The notes: generated by a model not told the origin, from the sequence alone. A DNA stretch of 44,872 bases from Clostridia bacterium (GCA_910575405.1 CAJTER010000007.1:1-44872); one strand, 5' to 3'; counted from the stretch's first letter, positions 8,632 to 17,091 are shown. Numbers and translations: made by a program.

Positions 8632-8647
8632 TTTCCGTACATCCCTT

Positions 8648-9688
8648 CTAAAAATACTCCCAAAAATCCAGATCAATGGATGCAATCGATGTCTGCGGCA
8701 TCGTCTTGGCAATGGCCTCCAGCCTCTGTTCATCCATCCGAACTTTATCCAGTTCTGCATACTGCATAATCAGCTTCAGCGGATTCACCTTGTAGGTTGT
8801 CGATATCCGGTGAATAGACTTCATATAGCTGGAGTGAAATTCGCTGTACCCACAGATAATATCCAGGGGATTCACACCGCGTTTGTGCACTAAAGGGTGA
8901 ATCAGCGCTTTTGAGCGCATCATCAGTTTCAGAAGATCGATGTCAATCGCATGGCCTTTTTTCAGCAGTGCGGCAATTACAGCTTCTGAGGGGGCATTTC
9001 CTGCACTGCGCCCGATCCCCTGCATGGTGGTATCAATAAAGTCTGCTCCCGCTTCATATGCGGCAATGGTGTTGGCTACTGCCATTCCCAAATTGTTGTG
9101 CCCATGAAATCCCAACTTCAGATCGGTTCTCGTCCTTACCGCTTCTATATACGCCGTCACATTTTCCGGAAACATGCTGCCTGCCGAGTCCACGATGTAC
9201 ACCACATCTGCACCATAACGTTCGACTTTTTTGGCACATTCCCCGAATTCCTCGGGTGAGACTAGATAGGATTTCATCAGACTGGTCATGACCATCAGAC
9301 CCAGCGCTTTGGCTTTTTCTACATATGCCTGTGCCTGCTGCACTTGCGTAATGTTGGTCCCAATTCTCACAAACTTCATGCCATGTTCAGATGCCAGTTC
9401 TAAATCGGACAGCTGCGCAATCCCCGGAATGCAGAACATTCCGTAGCCGGCTCTGGACAGACATCCCCTGGCTGCCTTCATATATTCTGCATCACTATGC
9501 AGCGCCACACCGTGGACTGCGCTGCTTCCATTCAGACCCACGCCGTGGCCGATTTCAATATATCGAATTCCTGCCTCCTCCAGACTTTCCGCAATCCGCT
9601 CCACATCGGAAATGGAAAACTGAAAGTTGATAGCATATCCTCCATCGCGAATGGTCGTATCTAAAAATTCCGTATGTACATGATCCAT
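8648..9688 (-). CDS. DRE-TIM metallolyase (HMG-CoA lyase/4-hydroxy-2-oxovalerate aldolase type)
   Basis: A 346-residue aldolase-type TIM barrel. The family signature is seen at once as FLDTTIRDGGYAIN, giving the Asp and Arg of strand 1, and GFHGHNNLGMAVAN near residue 200 supplies the metal-binding histidines (H-x-H-N). ADFIDTTMQGIGRSAGNAP matches the conserved loop of 4-hydroxy-2-oxovalerate aldolases. These enzymes cleave or form C-C bonds next to a 2-oxo acid with a divalent metal. Next to an ATP-grasp ligase it might supply or trim an unusual acid used to decorate the sugar. The ATG at 9686-9688 follows the pseI stop by two bases with AAAGGG upstream. A second DRE-TIM gene at 35.1 kb is distinct. 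Confidence 0.82.
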   Translation of the reverse strand: MDHVHTEFLDTTIRDGGYAINFQFSISDVERIAESLEEAGIRYIEIGHGVGLNGSSAVHGVALHSDAEYMKAARGCLSRAGYGMFCIPGIAQLSDLELASEHGMKFVRIGTNITQVQQAQAYVEKAKALGLMVMTSLMKSYLVSPEEFGECAKKVERYGADVVYIVDSAGSMFPENVTAYIEAVRTRTDLKLGFHGHNNLGMAVANTIAAYEAGADFIDTTMQGIGRSAGNAPSEAVIAALLKKGHAIDIDLLKLMMRSKALIHPLVHKRGVNPLDIICGYSEFHSSYMKSIHRISTTYKVNPLKLIMQYAELDKVRMDEQRLEAIAKTMPQTSIASIDLDFWEYF

Positions 9689-9690
9689 AT

Positions 9691-10686
9691 TCAGCACCCT
9701 TTCACCCTGTACTGAGAACCTTTCTTTACATCTGTTTTGAGTTCCTTCCCTATGAGAAATTCCTCTGTATCCCACGGAGAAATCCCCGGGCTTGAGGAAC
9801 GGTAATACGCAACATCTGCTTCCTGTACCACTGCACCGCTTTTCATATCTCTCGTTGCATAAGGATACACGGTCAGGCTGTCGCGGTATTCTGTTTCATA
9901 GCCTGTTATCCGTTTCTGTTCCTTGCCCAGAGCCTGTTCCAGTGTGCGAATGGCTTTTACCATGTCTCGGAATTCATCCGGTTCTGCTGCAAAGAAATGA
10001 TCTGGCCCAAGCGCTTGTCTGGACAGGGTAATATGCTTTTCCAACAGCTCTGCTCCAAGGGCAACGGCTCCAAGAGCAACAGCCGTTCCCTGTGTATGAT
10101 CCGAAAATCCGACTGGAACCCCATAGGTGTTTCTCATGGTATTCAGATACCGGAGGTTTACTTCAGCAGCTTCTGTCGGATAATGGGAAATACAGTGCAG
10201 CAGGGCAAGATTTTCAGGATTTCCATAGGTCCTGTAATACTGGACAGCCCGGTCAATCTCCCATTCTTCACAGTATCCGGTGGACATAATGGTTTTTAAC
10301 CCGGTCTGCGCCACCTTTTTGATAAGCTCCGGGTGTCCATAGGTCTGAGGGGATGCAATTTTGATATACTTAGGATGATATTGCTGCAAAAGCGGTATGG
10401 CCTCCAGGTAGGTTGGTGCGCTGAAGCATTCGATACGGAGCTTTTTTGCATGGGAAAAGATCTGGTCGTACCACTCCTCCTGCAGGTTGATCTGCTCAAA
10501 GAGCTGAATGGCCTCCTGCGTCTGATCTTCTTTTGCAATGAGCCGTTCCATATTGATGGACTGAAATTTTACAGCATCTGCTCCTGCTTCCTTTGCCAGC
10601 TCCATCAGCTCAAAGGCCCTGTAAATGTCCTGATTATGGTTAGAGCCGATTTCGGCGATGATGAAGGTGCGTCCCTTTTCAAACAT
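9691..10686 (-). CDS. pseI: pseudaminic acid synthase (NeuB family)
   Basis: A 331-residue NeuB-family synthase. It would condense phosphoenolpyruvate with the 6-deoxy-di-N-acyl-altrose released by PseG to give the nine-carbon acid. The TIM barrel starts at TFIIAEIGSNHNQDIYRA and carries GADAVKFQSI, IKIASPQTYGHPELI, HCISHYPT and GVPVGFSDHTQGTAVA. The C-terminal 60 residues (SLTVYPYATRDMKSGAVVQE) form the SAF/antifreeze-like domain that closes the active site of the dimer. The ATG at 10684-10686 with GGGAGTGAGGA upstream is chosen over an earlier start that would overlap the SDR gene. Assignment to Pse rather than Leg or Neu rests on PseB, PseC and PseG in the same operon. Confidence 0.85.
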   Translation of the reverse strand: MFEKGRTFIIAEIGSNHNQDIYRAFELMELAKEAGADAVKFQSINMERLIAKEDQTQEAIQLFEQINLQEEWYDQIFSHAKKLRIECFSAPTYLEAIPLLQQYHPKYIKIASPQTYGHPELIKKVAQTGLKTIMSTGYCEEWEIDRAVQYYRTYGNPENLALLHCISHYPTEAAEVNLRYLNTMRNTYGVPVGFSDHTQGTAVALGAVALGAELLEKHITLSRQALGPDHFFAAEPDEFRDMVKAIRTLEQALGKEQKRITGYETEYRDSLTVYPYATRDMKSGAVVQEADVAYYRSSSPGISPWDTEEFLIGKELKTDVKKGSQYRVKGC

Positions 10687-10706
10687 GGATGTCCTCACTC
10701 CCTTTC

Positions 10707-11477
10707 CTATAGTAATCCCCATCCACCGTCAATGGATAGCAGCTGTCCGGTGCAGTAGCGGCTATTTTCTGAGAGAAAAAACTCGACCGCTTTGTTAAAT
10801 TCGTCGATATGGGCCATTCTTTTCATTGGAGTCCGATAACAATAGTTTTCTACGAAGTCTCCGCCCTGTCTGGATGGATTTCCTACTCCTCCTGCCAGTA
10901 TGGCATTGACGCTAATATTCTGCCCTGCATACCGTACCGCCATATACTGTGTAATATAATTCAGTGCAGCTTTCGAGGAAGCATAAATCAGAGAAGTCGG
11001 TATGGTGTTCTCATCATAGATACGATTGTCCGGTACATGTACACTATAAAAAGAGGAAAAATTGATGATAGCTCCATCCTGACGAATCAGCTGTTCTGCT
11101 ATTTTCGAACTTAAACAAGCTACAGCGAATACATTGATCCGGTAATGCTCTTCCCACGTATCCATTTTCATTTCATAAGGATCCGTAAGCGAGTTACGAC
11201 ATACAGCACAGTTAATCAATCCATGGATTTTATCATAGCTCTCCGCTGCTTCTTGAACAAACATTTCAATGGCTTCCTGCCTGTCTAGTTTTAGCTCCAT
11301 GGGAGTGCAGTACTTACGTAAAGAAGGTTCCAGTGCATTTATAAGCGCCTGTCCATGCTCCAGACTTCGTGTTGTAGGGAGTACCCCATAACCACATCTC
11401 AACAAATATGTGCTCAATTCTGCACCAATTCCACTGCATCCTGCTGTAATAATTATGTTTTTTCTCTGTTCTGTCAT
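10707..11477 (-). CDS. short-chain dehydrogenase/reductase (PtmA-like)
   Basis: A 256-residue classical SDR. The cofactor loop is TAGCSGIGAEL (TGxxxGxG-like), the catalytic Ser is in INFSSFYSVH, and Tyr and Lys are in IYASSKAALN. It ends with the standard CTGQLLSIDGGWG. The ATG overlaps the stop of the CMP-sugar synthetase gene as ATGA. An SDR beside a CMP-nonulosonate synthetase recalls the Campylobacter ptmA-ptmB pair that makes legionaminic-acid variants. Here it may oxidise or reduce a position of the nonulosonic acid or its precursor. The fold and cofactor class are clear; the substrate is not. Confidence 0.82.
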   Translation of the reverse strand: MTEQRKNIIITAGCSGIGAELSTYLLRCGYGVLPTTRSLEHGQALINALEPSLRKYCTPMELKLDRQEAIEMFVQEAAESYDKIHGLINCAVCRNSLTDPYEMKMDTWEEHYRINVFAVACLSSKIAEQLIRQDGAIINFSSFYSVHVPDNRIYDENTIPTSLIYASSKAALNYITQYMAVRYAGQNISVNAILAGGVGNPSRQGGDFVENYCYRTPMKRMAHIDEFNKAVEFFLSENSRYCTGQLLSIDGGWGLL

Positions 11478-12169
11478 TTTGTTTCCTGTTGCTCCAGTAA
11501 AAATCTGCATAAATCAAAATCAAACCGACTTCTAATATGAATGGACCGGTCTTCTGGCATTTCGATCCTCTGGATGTGGTTTCCAAAGAAATGTTTTTCT
11601 TGAAGGACGGACCTTGTCCTTCCCATTTTGATTGCTCCATTAGGACGGTAAACTGTATCTTTCAGTTCGCTTCTGTCTACCAGCATTTCTCTGCCAAAAT
11701 ACAGTTCTGCCATATGATCGGTCCGGTCAATGAGCGCCCAGTGAAAATAATGGGGATCAATTACCGTTGTACTCAAAACAAATTCACAATCTGGATCCTG
11801 CTCTATAATTTGATAAGCTTTCCGGATATCTTCTGCACTCCTCAGGGGTGAGGTGGGCTGCATGCACCAGATATAGTCGTATTCAGTTCCCAGTTTTTCA
11901 TAATAATCCAAAACCGGTGCCAGAGAGGAAACATGATCATATGCTAATTCCTTTGGCTCTAAAAATGGGGCTTTTGCGCCATACTGTTCTGCAAGCTGTG
12001 CATAACCCGGACTATCTGTTGCCACATATACGTCTTCAAAAATACCGGACTGTATACAGGCCTCGATGGTATGGGCCAGTACCGGTTTTCCGCATAATTC
12101 CAATATGTTTTTATCTTTCAGACCCTTTGAGCCGCTACGTGCCGGAATCACGCACAGGGAATTACTCAT
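11474..12169 (-). CDS. CMP-nonulosonate cytidylyltransferase (copy A)
   Basis: A 231-residue NeuA/PseF/PtmB-type synthetase that activates a nonulosonic acid with CTP. The CTP-binding P-loop is VIPARSGSKGLKDKNI, and other motifs are KPVLAHTIEA, VATDSPGYAQLAEQYGA, CMQPTSPLRSAEDI and the C-terminal YRPNGAIKMGR. The ATG at 12167-12169 has AAAGGA ten bases upstream and overlaps the end of the preceding synthetase gene by eight bases. Two such synthetases in tandem with a single visible synthase is unusual. I cannot tell which copy serves the Pse pathway, so no gene symbol is given. Confidence 0.85.
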   Translation of the reverse strand: MSNSLCVIPARSGSKGLKDKNILELCGKPVLAHTIEACIQSGIFEDVYVATDSPGYAQLAEQYGAKAPFLEPKELAYDHVSSLAPVLDYYEKLGTEYDYIWCMQPTSPLRSAEDIRKAYQIIEQDPDCEFVLSTTVIDPHYFHWALIDRTDHMAELYFGREMLVDRSELKDTVYRPNGAIKMGRTRSVLQEKHFFGNHIQRIEMPEDRSIHIRSRFDFDLCRFLLEQQETK

Positions 12170-12878
12170 GTGTTTCACGTCCTTTCATAATGAGTTTTGC
12201 CAGTTCAAAATCCAGTTCTGTGTCAATATCAATAGAGGATTTCTGATCCATGACGAGCGCTTTTGCACTGCCTTCATACCAATCATACTCATACTGTTTC
12301 AAGCTGCTCCATCTTGCCATCCTGATTGCTCCTGTGAGCCGGTAATAGGTGGGCAACTCCTGTCTGTTTTTTCTTCGTGTTTCTTTGCCAATGAATCCGT
12401 TCATGGATCGATCTTCTGGAAGTGTGTTGCACCACAGGGGCATGATCTCAGCTTCTGTAACCGAATGAACAAAATCAAGGTTAGCATCCCCCTCCAATAG
12501 CGCAACGGCCTGGTCAATGTCTGATCCAGTAAGCAATGGCGATGTGATCTGTATCATTGCGAAAAGGTGAAATGGCTGATTCCTTTCATCAAAATAATGA
12601 ATGGTATCTCGAATCGTATCTGTGACCGCACTATCATCCCTTGCCAGCTCTTTTGACCTTAAAAACGGGACTTTTGCCCCACATTCTCTGGCAATATTCG
12701 CATACTTTTCAGAATCCGTATTGACCATGACAAAACATTCATGCTTTTGATAGCTCCTACTTTCCAAAATCGCATGAATCGTATAATACATGAGCGGTTT
12801 TCCATGCAAGGCTTTTATATTTTTGTCCTTAATTCCCTTTGACCCGCTCCTTGCAGGCAGCATAAACAGGATCTTCAT
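12162..12878 (-). CDS. CMP-nonulosonate cytidylyltransferase (copy B)
   Basis: A 238-residue paralogue of copy A, in tandem with it. The P-loop MLPARSGSKGIKDKNIKAL, KPLMYYTIHA, VNTDSEKYANIARECGA, IQITSPLLTGSDI and the end motif YYRLTGAIRMAR are in family order. Differences at matching positions (IQITSPL against MQPTSPL, and an insertion after the MPLW segment) suggest a different sugar rather than a recent copy. The ATG at 12876-12878 overlaps the aldo-keto reductase stop as ATGA. One of the two copies probably activates the pseudaminic-acid product; the other may act on a modified form or on a sugar whose synthase lies elsewhere. Confidence 0.83.
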   Translation of the reverse strand: MKILFMLPARSGSKGIKDKNIKALHGKPLMYYTIHAILESRSYQKHECFVMVNTDSEKYANIARECGAKVPFLRSKELARDDSAVTDTIRDTIHYFDERNQPFHLFAMIQITSPLLTGSDIDQAVALLEGDANLDFVHSVTEAEIMPLWCNTLPEDRSMNGFIGKETRRKNRQELPTYYRLTGAIRMARWSSLKQYEYDWYEGSAKALVMDQKSSIDIDTELDFELAKLIMKGRETHE

Positions 12879-13813
12879 ACTGGTTTCTCCTTCAGCTCTA
12901 TAGATTGTGCCTTCTTTCCACCTGCCCACAGGCTGGGGAATATAACGGACTGCTCAACGCTTCCAATTTGTGATTTCAATTCTTCCATACATTCCCGGGG
13001 AACCTGCCGCTTTGTGGCTTTGCATATGTTCTCTTCCAGCTGTTCTTTTCGTTCCACGCCGAACACAAGATAGTCAATCTCCTGCTGAGACATTACAAAT
13101 TCCAAAATAGCGGAAACCGTATCAGCTTGATATCTGCTCAAAATACGTTCCATAGTTTTCAGATATGGGACTGCCTGCTTCAAATGAGCCGGAATACCAT
13201 CCTCTTTCATCATAAATAGGCCCTGCAGGAATGCACTTCTTGTAAAAACCTTTGCACCTGCCTGCTTTGCTTTTGGAATAAAACCTTCTTTTATACCCCT
13301 CTGATCCAGAATACTGTAGGGGAGCTGAATATAGTCCATGACGCCGGTTTCAAGGGCTGCATAACCTTCCTTTAAATCGTAGATGGAAATACCAATATGC
13401 TTTGCATAACCCTGCTGCTTTAGCCTTTGTAAGGCGTTCAAAATATCCTTTTGATAAATATATTCCGGAGTATGCAGCAGATAGCCGTCTAACTGGTCCA
13501 GACCAAGCCGGCTCAGGGATGCTTCACATTCTGCTATGATCGTTTTTTCTGCGGAATTCCCTTCTTCTATAACATTGGGCCGCAGCTTGGAAATCACCTT
13601 TACCGGTTGTTTATTTTTGTATGTTTTAAAAAATTCACCCAATATGTACTCTGCTTCTCCGTATGCGCTGGCAGTATCAATTGTATGAATTCCATGTGTC
13701 ACTGCATAGTCCAGCATTTCCAAACTTTCTTCCCAGACAGGTTGTCTGTCTATCTGATTGTTGATTCCGTATTCCATTCCAAATTGAACGGTTCCTAGGC
13801 ATAATTGTGGCAC
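12875..13813 (-). CDS. aldo/keto reductase
   Basis: A 312-residue TIM-barrel oxidoreductase of the NADP-dependent AKR superfamily. LCLGTVQFGMEYGINN opens the barrel, IDTASAYGEAE carries the catalytic Asp and Tyr, LDGYLLHTPEY carries the His, and ISKLR the Lys. The start is a GTG at 13811-13813 with GGAGG six bases upstream; no ATG competes. It follows pseB by 16 bases and overlaps the CMP-synthetase gene, so it is the second gene of the pse operon. AKRs of this type occur in many nonulosonic-acid loci, where they may reduce a side product or a keto sugar; the exact step is unknown. Confidence 0.82.
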   Translation of the reverse strand: MPQLCLGTVQFGMEYGINNQIDRQPVWEESLEMLDYAVTHGIHTIDTASAYGEAEYILGEFFKTYKNKQPVKVISKLRPNVIEEGNSAEKTIIAECEASLSRLGLDQLDGYLLHTPEYIYQKDILNALQRLKQQGYAKHIGISIYDLKEGYAALETGVMDYIQLPYSILDQRGIKEGFIPKAKQAGAKVFTRSAFLQGLFMMKEDGIPAHLKQAVPYLKTMERILSRYQADTVSAILEFVMSQQEIDYLVFGVERKEQLEENICKATKRQVPRECMEELKSQIGSVEQSVIFPSLWAGGKKAQSIELKEKPV

Positions 13814-13829
13814 CTCACACCTCCATACG

Positions 13830-14825
13830 CTATCGTTGATACATAGTTTCTAATTTTTTCTTTAACGATTCTACTGTAAGCCACTCCCTGTTGGTTCCAG
13901 AGCTGTACTCAAAGCCAAATTCCAGCTTTTTTCCGCCTTCCTGAATATGCTCCCGGTTCCACCATTCAAAGTGAGGATAGATGATAAAGTTATTCTCATA
14001 TTCATAAGTGGTCATGGAATCTTCTCTGGTCACCATAACTTCGTGAAGCTTTTCTCCTTCCCGTATTCCCACCTCCGGCATACGGCATCCCGGCAGCATT
14101 GCCTGGGCCAGATCCGTGACTTTAAAGGACGGAATTTTGGAAATAAAAGTTTCTCCTCCTTTTGCCTCCTGCAGAGCCTTGAGGACCAGCTCCACCCCTT
14201 GCTCCAGATCGATCCAGAACCTGGTCATACGGTAGTCGGTAATGGGAAGCTCGTTTCCTCCCTTTTCTAGGATGCCTTTGAAAAAGGGAATGACCGAACC
14301 TCTGCTTCCTGCCACATTGCCGTACCGGACTACGGAAAAGTTCAAATCCCGATTGCCCGCATAGGCATTAGCAGCGATAAACAACTTATCCGACACCAGT
14401 TTGGTTCCTCCGTACAGATTGATGGGATTAACCGCTTTATCTGTAGAAAGGGCCACGACTTTCTTTACGGAATCGGAATCCAGTACTGCGTCGATGACAT
14501 TCATAGCTCCATTAATGTTGGTCCGCACCGCTTCGATGGGGTTGTATTCACAGGCTGGAACTTGCTTCATGGCAGCCGCATGGATCACATAATCCACACC
14601 ATTGAGGGCCCGTTTCAGCCTCTCTTTATCCCGTACATCACCGATAAAAAAACGGAAAATATCTTTCTGTTCCCGATATTTGTCTGCCATGAGGAACTGC
14701 TTGTACTCGTCCCGTGAATAGATGATAATCTTTTTCGGCCGATAATGCTTCAGTATGTAGGCGACAAAATGGTTCCCGAAGGATCCGGTTCCTCCCGTTA
14801 TTAATATAGTTTTATTGGTTAACAT
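13830..14825 (-). CDS. pseB: UDP-GlcNAc 4,6-dehydratase (inverting), first enzyme of pseudaminic acid synthesis
   Basis: A 331-residue extended SDR of the FlaA1/PseB type. It would remove water from UDP-GlcNAc while inverting C5 to give the 4-keto-6-deoxy-L-arabino sugar. ILITGGTGSFGNHFVAYIL is the NAD(P) loop, followed by IIIYSRDEYKQ, GDVRDKERL, HAAAMKQVPACEYNP with the catalytic Lys region, and ALSTDKAVNPINLYGGTK. RYGNVAGSRGSVIPFF and the MTRFWIDLEQ segment complete the family pattern. The ATG at 14823-14825 has GGAGG nine bases upstream. A probable promoter 65-95 bases upstream makes this the first gene of the pse operon running to the left edge. Confidence 0.92.
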   Translation of the reverse strand: MLTNKTILITGGTGSFGNHFVAYILKHYRPKKIIIYSRDEYKQFLMADKYREQKDIFRFFIGDVRDKERLKRALNGVDYVIHAAAMKQVPACEYNPIEAVRTNINGAMNVIDAVLDSDSVKKVVALSTDKAVNPINLYGGTKLVSDKLFIAANAYAGNRDLNFSVVRYGNVAGSRGSVIPFFKGILEKGGNELPITDYRMTRFWIDLEQGVELVLKALQEAKGGETFISKIPSFKVTDLAQAMLPGCRMPEVGIREGEKLHEVMVTREDSMTTYEYENNFIIYPHFEWWNREHIQEGGKKLEFGFEYSSGTNREWLTVESLKKKLETMYQR

Positions 14826-14889
14826 CTGTTCGATCCTCCACACCTGTGTTGCTCCTGAATATTAGCAATGTTTCTGATACAGCTCCCAG

Positions 14890-14918
14890 TTAATACCTGA
14901 TTCGCTCTATGTTGACAA
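14890..14918 (-). promoter_or_regulatory. probable sigma-A promoter of the pse operon
   Basis: On the minus strand TTGTCA (14913-14918) and TATTAA (14890-14895) are 17 bases apart and point at pseB, whose start lies 65 bases further on. No terminator was seen between the glycosyltransferase at 15.1 kb and this point, so read-through from upstream is also possible. Confidence 0.45.
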
Positions 14919-14968
14919 GCACTCCCTTTTCATAAGATTCCTCTATCAGCCGCGTGAAAAGTACTTCA

Positions 14969-15112
14969 TTACATTTTGATATGTTCCTCTTTTTCTTTTG
15001 CGTTTTCATAGAAAATACATACCTGCTTGTAGGCATTTGTCAGCTCCATTAACAGACTTTCCGGGAATAGCAGTCTTGCATAGGTACAGTTCCTGTTCAT
15101 CCTTAAGTCCAT
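14969..15112 (-). CDS. possible 47-residue small protein
   Basis: An ATG at 15110-15112 preceded at seven bases by a perfect GGAGG opens a 47-codon frame ending in TAA. The product begins MDLRMNRNCTYARLLFPESL and ends with a charged helix-like tail (YENAKEKEEHIKM). No known family is recognised. It lies 26 bases downstream of the large glycosyltransferase and upstream of the pseB promoter, so it would be the last gene of the preceding transcription unit. The strong ribosome site is the main argument; a remnant of a longer gene is the main alternative. Confidence 0.4.
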   Translation of the reverse strand: MDLRMNRNCTYARLLFPESLLMELTNAYKQVCIFYENAKEKEEHIKM

Positions 15113-15138
15113 TTTGGAGCCTCCATTCAGTCTTCTTG

Positions 15139-17091
15139 CTATTGTTGTGCCGTCAGGTACACGCTGGGAATATTTTCTGCCACGATCTGAACGATTTCCT
15201 CAACGCCTCTTTCATTTAAAAGTGCTTCAAAGCTCATGCCCATCCACTGATGCTCCTGACATTCAAGATCTGTCCCATAAAGTGTAAGTTTTGTATTCAA
15301 TAGCCGATTCATTCCAAAGTAAAAATATTTTAAGGCATCCTGATGTGCTGTTTTTTTATCTGGCACTAACCATTTGTCCTGTTCTATACATTGGCGAATA
15401 AAGCTAAAATATTCTTCTCGTGAACACGCTTTCAGTACAAAAGTGCTGTCCCCATAAAAGGTGTCTGTATGCACAATCACATTTTTTTGCATGATGGCAG
15501 CCTCCATCCCCACAGTAGATGACCATGGCAATACAACCTTACATTGTTCTATATACTGATAAAGGTTAATATCTTCATCAAAATTCGCATAATAAAGCAA
15601 CGGATTTGTTTTATATGGATCTAATATATGTGGCTTCTGACTGGCAAGATCAGAACGAGAGTATGATTCTGACAATAATATTCTCAAAGCAGGATGTTCA
15701 CGAAGCAATACCGATTTTTCTAGTATGTTGATTACAAAATCAAGTGTTTCTATTAACCAATTTTCTTTGTTGTTAAAAATAGTTTCTAACCCCAATGCTG
15801 CAGCATCATATGGCATATTTAAGGGTATTACTACATCATATTTTTGAGTCATTTCTTTTTGTGCCGATTGCAGAGTCACATTTTGGTGCCCCTTTAAACG
15901 AACTTCCCTTTGGTATTGTTCGAGATTTGATATTTTATGTCCTATATCCACCAGCATAAACCTTTTTTCTGCTATTTTAGAGGCTCTTTTTAAGATTTCT
16001 ACTTCTTTTTTCCCATGCACCCAATTTTCTTTTATCGTCCTGACAATGTCGTTGCCATGGCTTGCAGGACCGCTGCTTTCCAGCATCAGATTGCTATTCC
16101 AACCATCACCATCCTGCGAAGAAACCCGTATTCCTTTCTTTTTCGCTACATAAGAAATAACGCCAGCCCTTTTATGTAAGCCAGTTGAGGCATTAATAGT
16201 ATCATAGTCATTCTTTTCAAAGAATCCCTCCACATATCCCATATTTCGTTTAAAAGCTTCTGCAAATTGCACTTCTAACCGTTCCAAGGGTGTCACTCGA
16301 ATATGTTCAAGACACCCATGCCATTTTTGCCACTGTGCACTATACTTCGCAATCTTCTCACATTCCTGCTCATCATCTTTCGTCAGAGTGCGATTCCCAT
16401 ATCCATCCAGATACAAAATATCCGTTGGTGATACAATTTCCTTCAATTTTTTGGCTATTTGATCCGAAATATGCTGTAAATCCTCATGACATCCTTCATA
16501 CAAGTCTGTATCTGCAGTCCAACGTAAATTATCCATAATTAACTGAACGTGATAACCCTTCCATTTTAGAATTAAAAACAGAGCAATACTGTAAGGAAAA
16601 TCCACTGCAATACCAAATGCCTCTATCGAAGTAACAATTCCTATTTTTCCATGTTCTTTTTTAGGAACAACATCTTTCATCTCTTTCGGTACAGTATCTA
16701 AAAAGTGTAATAGCATATTTGCTGTGTTCGCAAATCTCACCAACTCATATCGAAGACCCAGCAGTTCCGAAATATGAATATACTGTACCTTATGCTTAAG
16801 CCCTATATTGTCCAAAAAATGGTATACAGGTTCGAAGGTTCTTACAAAAACTATAATGATATAGGAGCCCTTGTCCAGTTTACTGATTTCATCCGGGGAT
16901 TTAACCTCTTTTCCATAATAATACTGACCCCATTTGCTGCAATCTCTATCTACCAAAAATTCTACAGAATCATCCAGATCCAGGATCTGGTTCATCGTTA
17001 TGTAACTGGCTAATACACCATAGCAAACAATTTTTTTATTGCGGATCTTTTCCAATATCCGTTTTTCTCTTTCTCTCAGTTCAAATCTCAT
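15139..17091 (-). CDS. Rossmann-module plus capsule-type (Kdo-transferase-like) glycosyltransferase
   Basis: 650 residues. Residues about 17-110 are the small module shared across this region (KKIVCYGVLAS, then VEFLVDRDCSKWG, VKSPDEI and YIIIVFV). The remainder, from about residue 150, reads as a GT-B transferase. The best signal is VVLPWSSTVGMEAAIMQKNV near residue 540, which resembles the S-x-x-G-x-E-A motif of capsule polysaccharide KpsC/KpsS-type proteins that use CMP-Kdo; an earlier acidic segment is RVSSQDGDGW. Since CMP-Pse is also a CMP-ulosonate, this is a candidate pseudaminic-acid transferase. That is inference. The ATG overlaps the FkbM gene stop as ATGA; no strong ribosome site is seen, consistent with coupling. 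Confidence 0.6.
   Translation of the reverse strand: MRFELREREKRILEKIRNKKIVCYGVLASYITMNQILDLDDSVEFLVDRDCSKWGQYYYGKEVKSPDEISKLDKGSYIIIVFVRTFEPVYHFLDNIGLKHKVQYIHISELLGLRYELVRFANTANMLLHFLDTVPKEMKDVVPKKEHGKIGIVTSIEAFGIAVDFPYSIALFLILKWKGYHVQLIMDNLRWTADTDLYEGCHEDLQHISDQIAKKLKEIVSPTDILYLDGYGNRTLTKDDEQECEKIAKYSAQWQKWHGCLEHIRVTPLERLEVQFAEAFKRNMGYVEGFFEKNDYDTINASTGLHKRAGVISYVAKKKGIRVSSQDGDGWNSNLMLESSGPASHGNDIVRTIKENWVHGKKEVEILKRASKIAEKRFMLVDIGHKISNLEQYQREVRLKGHQNVTLQSAQKEMTQKYDVVIPLNMPYDAAALGLETIFNNKENWLIETLDFVINILEKSVLLREHPALRILLSESYSRSDLASQKPHILDPYKTNPLLYYANFDEDINLYQYIEQCKVVLPWSSTVGMEAAIMQKNVIVHTDTFYGDSTFVLKACSREEYFSFIRQCIEQDKWLVPDKKTAHQDALKYFYFGMNRLLNTKLTLYGTDLECQEHQWMGMSFEALLNERGVEEIVQIVAENIPSVYLTAQQ

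Noticed and set aside
8631-8760. N-terminal extension of the ATP-grasp protein back to 8760
   Set aside because: It would overlap the previous gene by more than 100 bases and reads as basic, Arg/Trp-rich sequence unlike the family.
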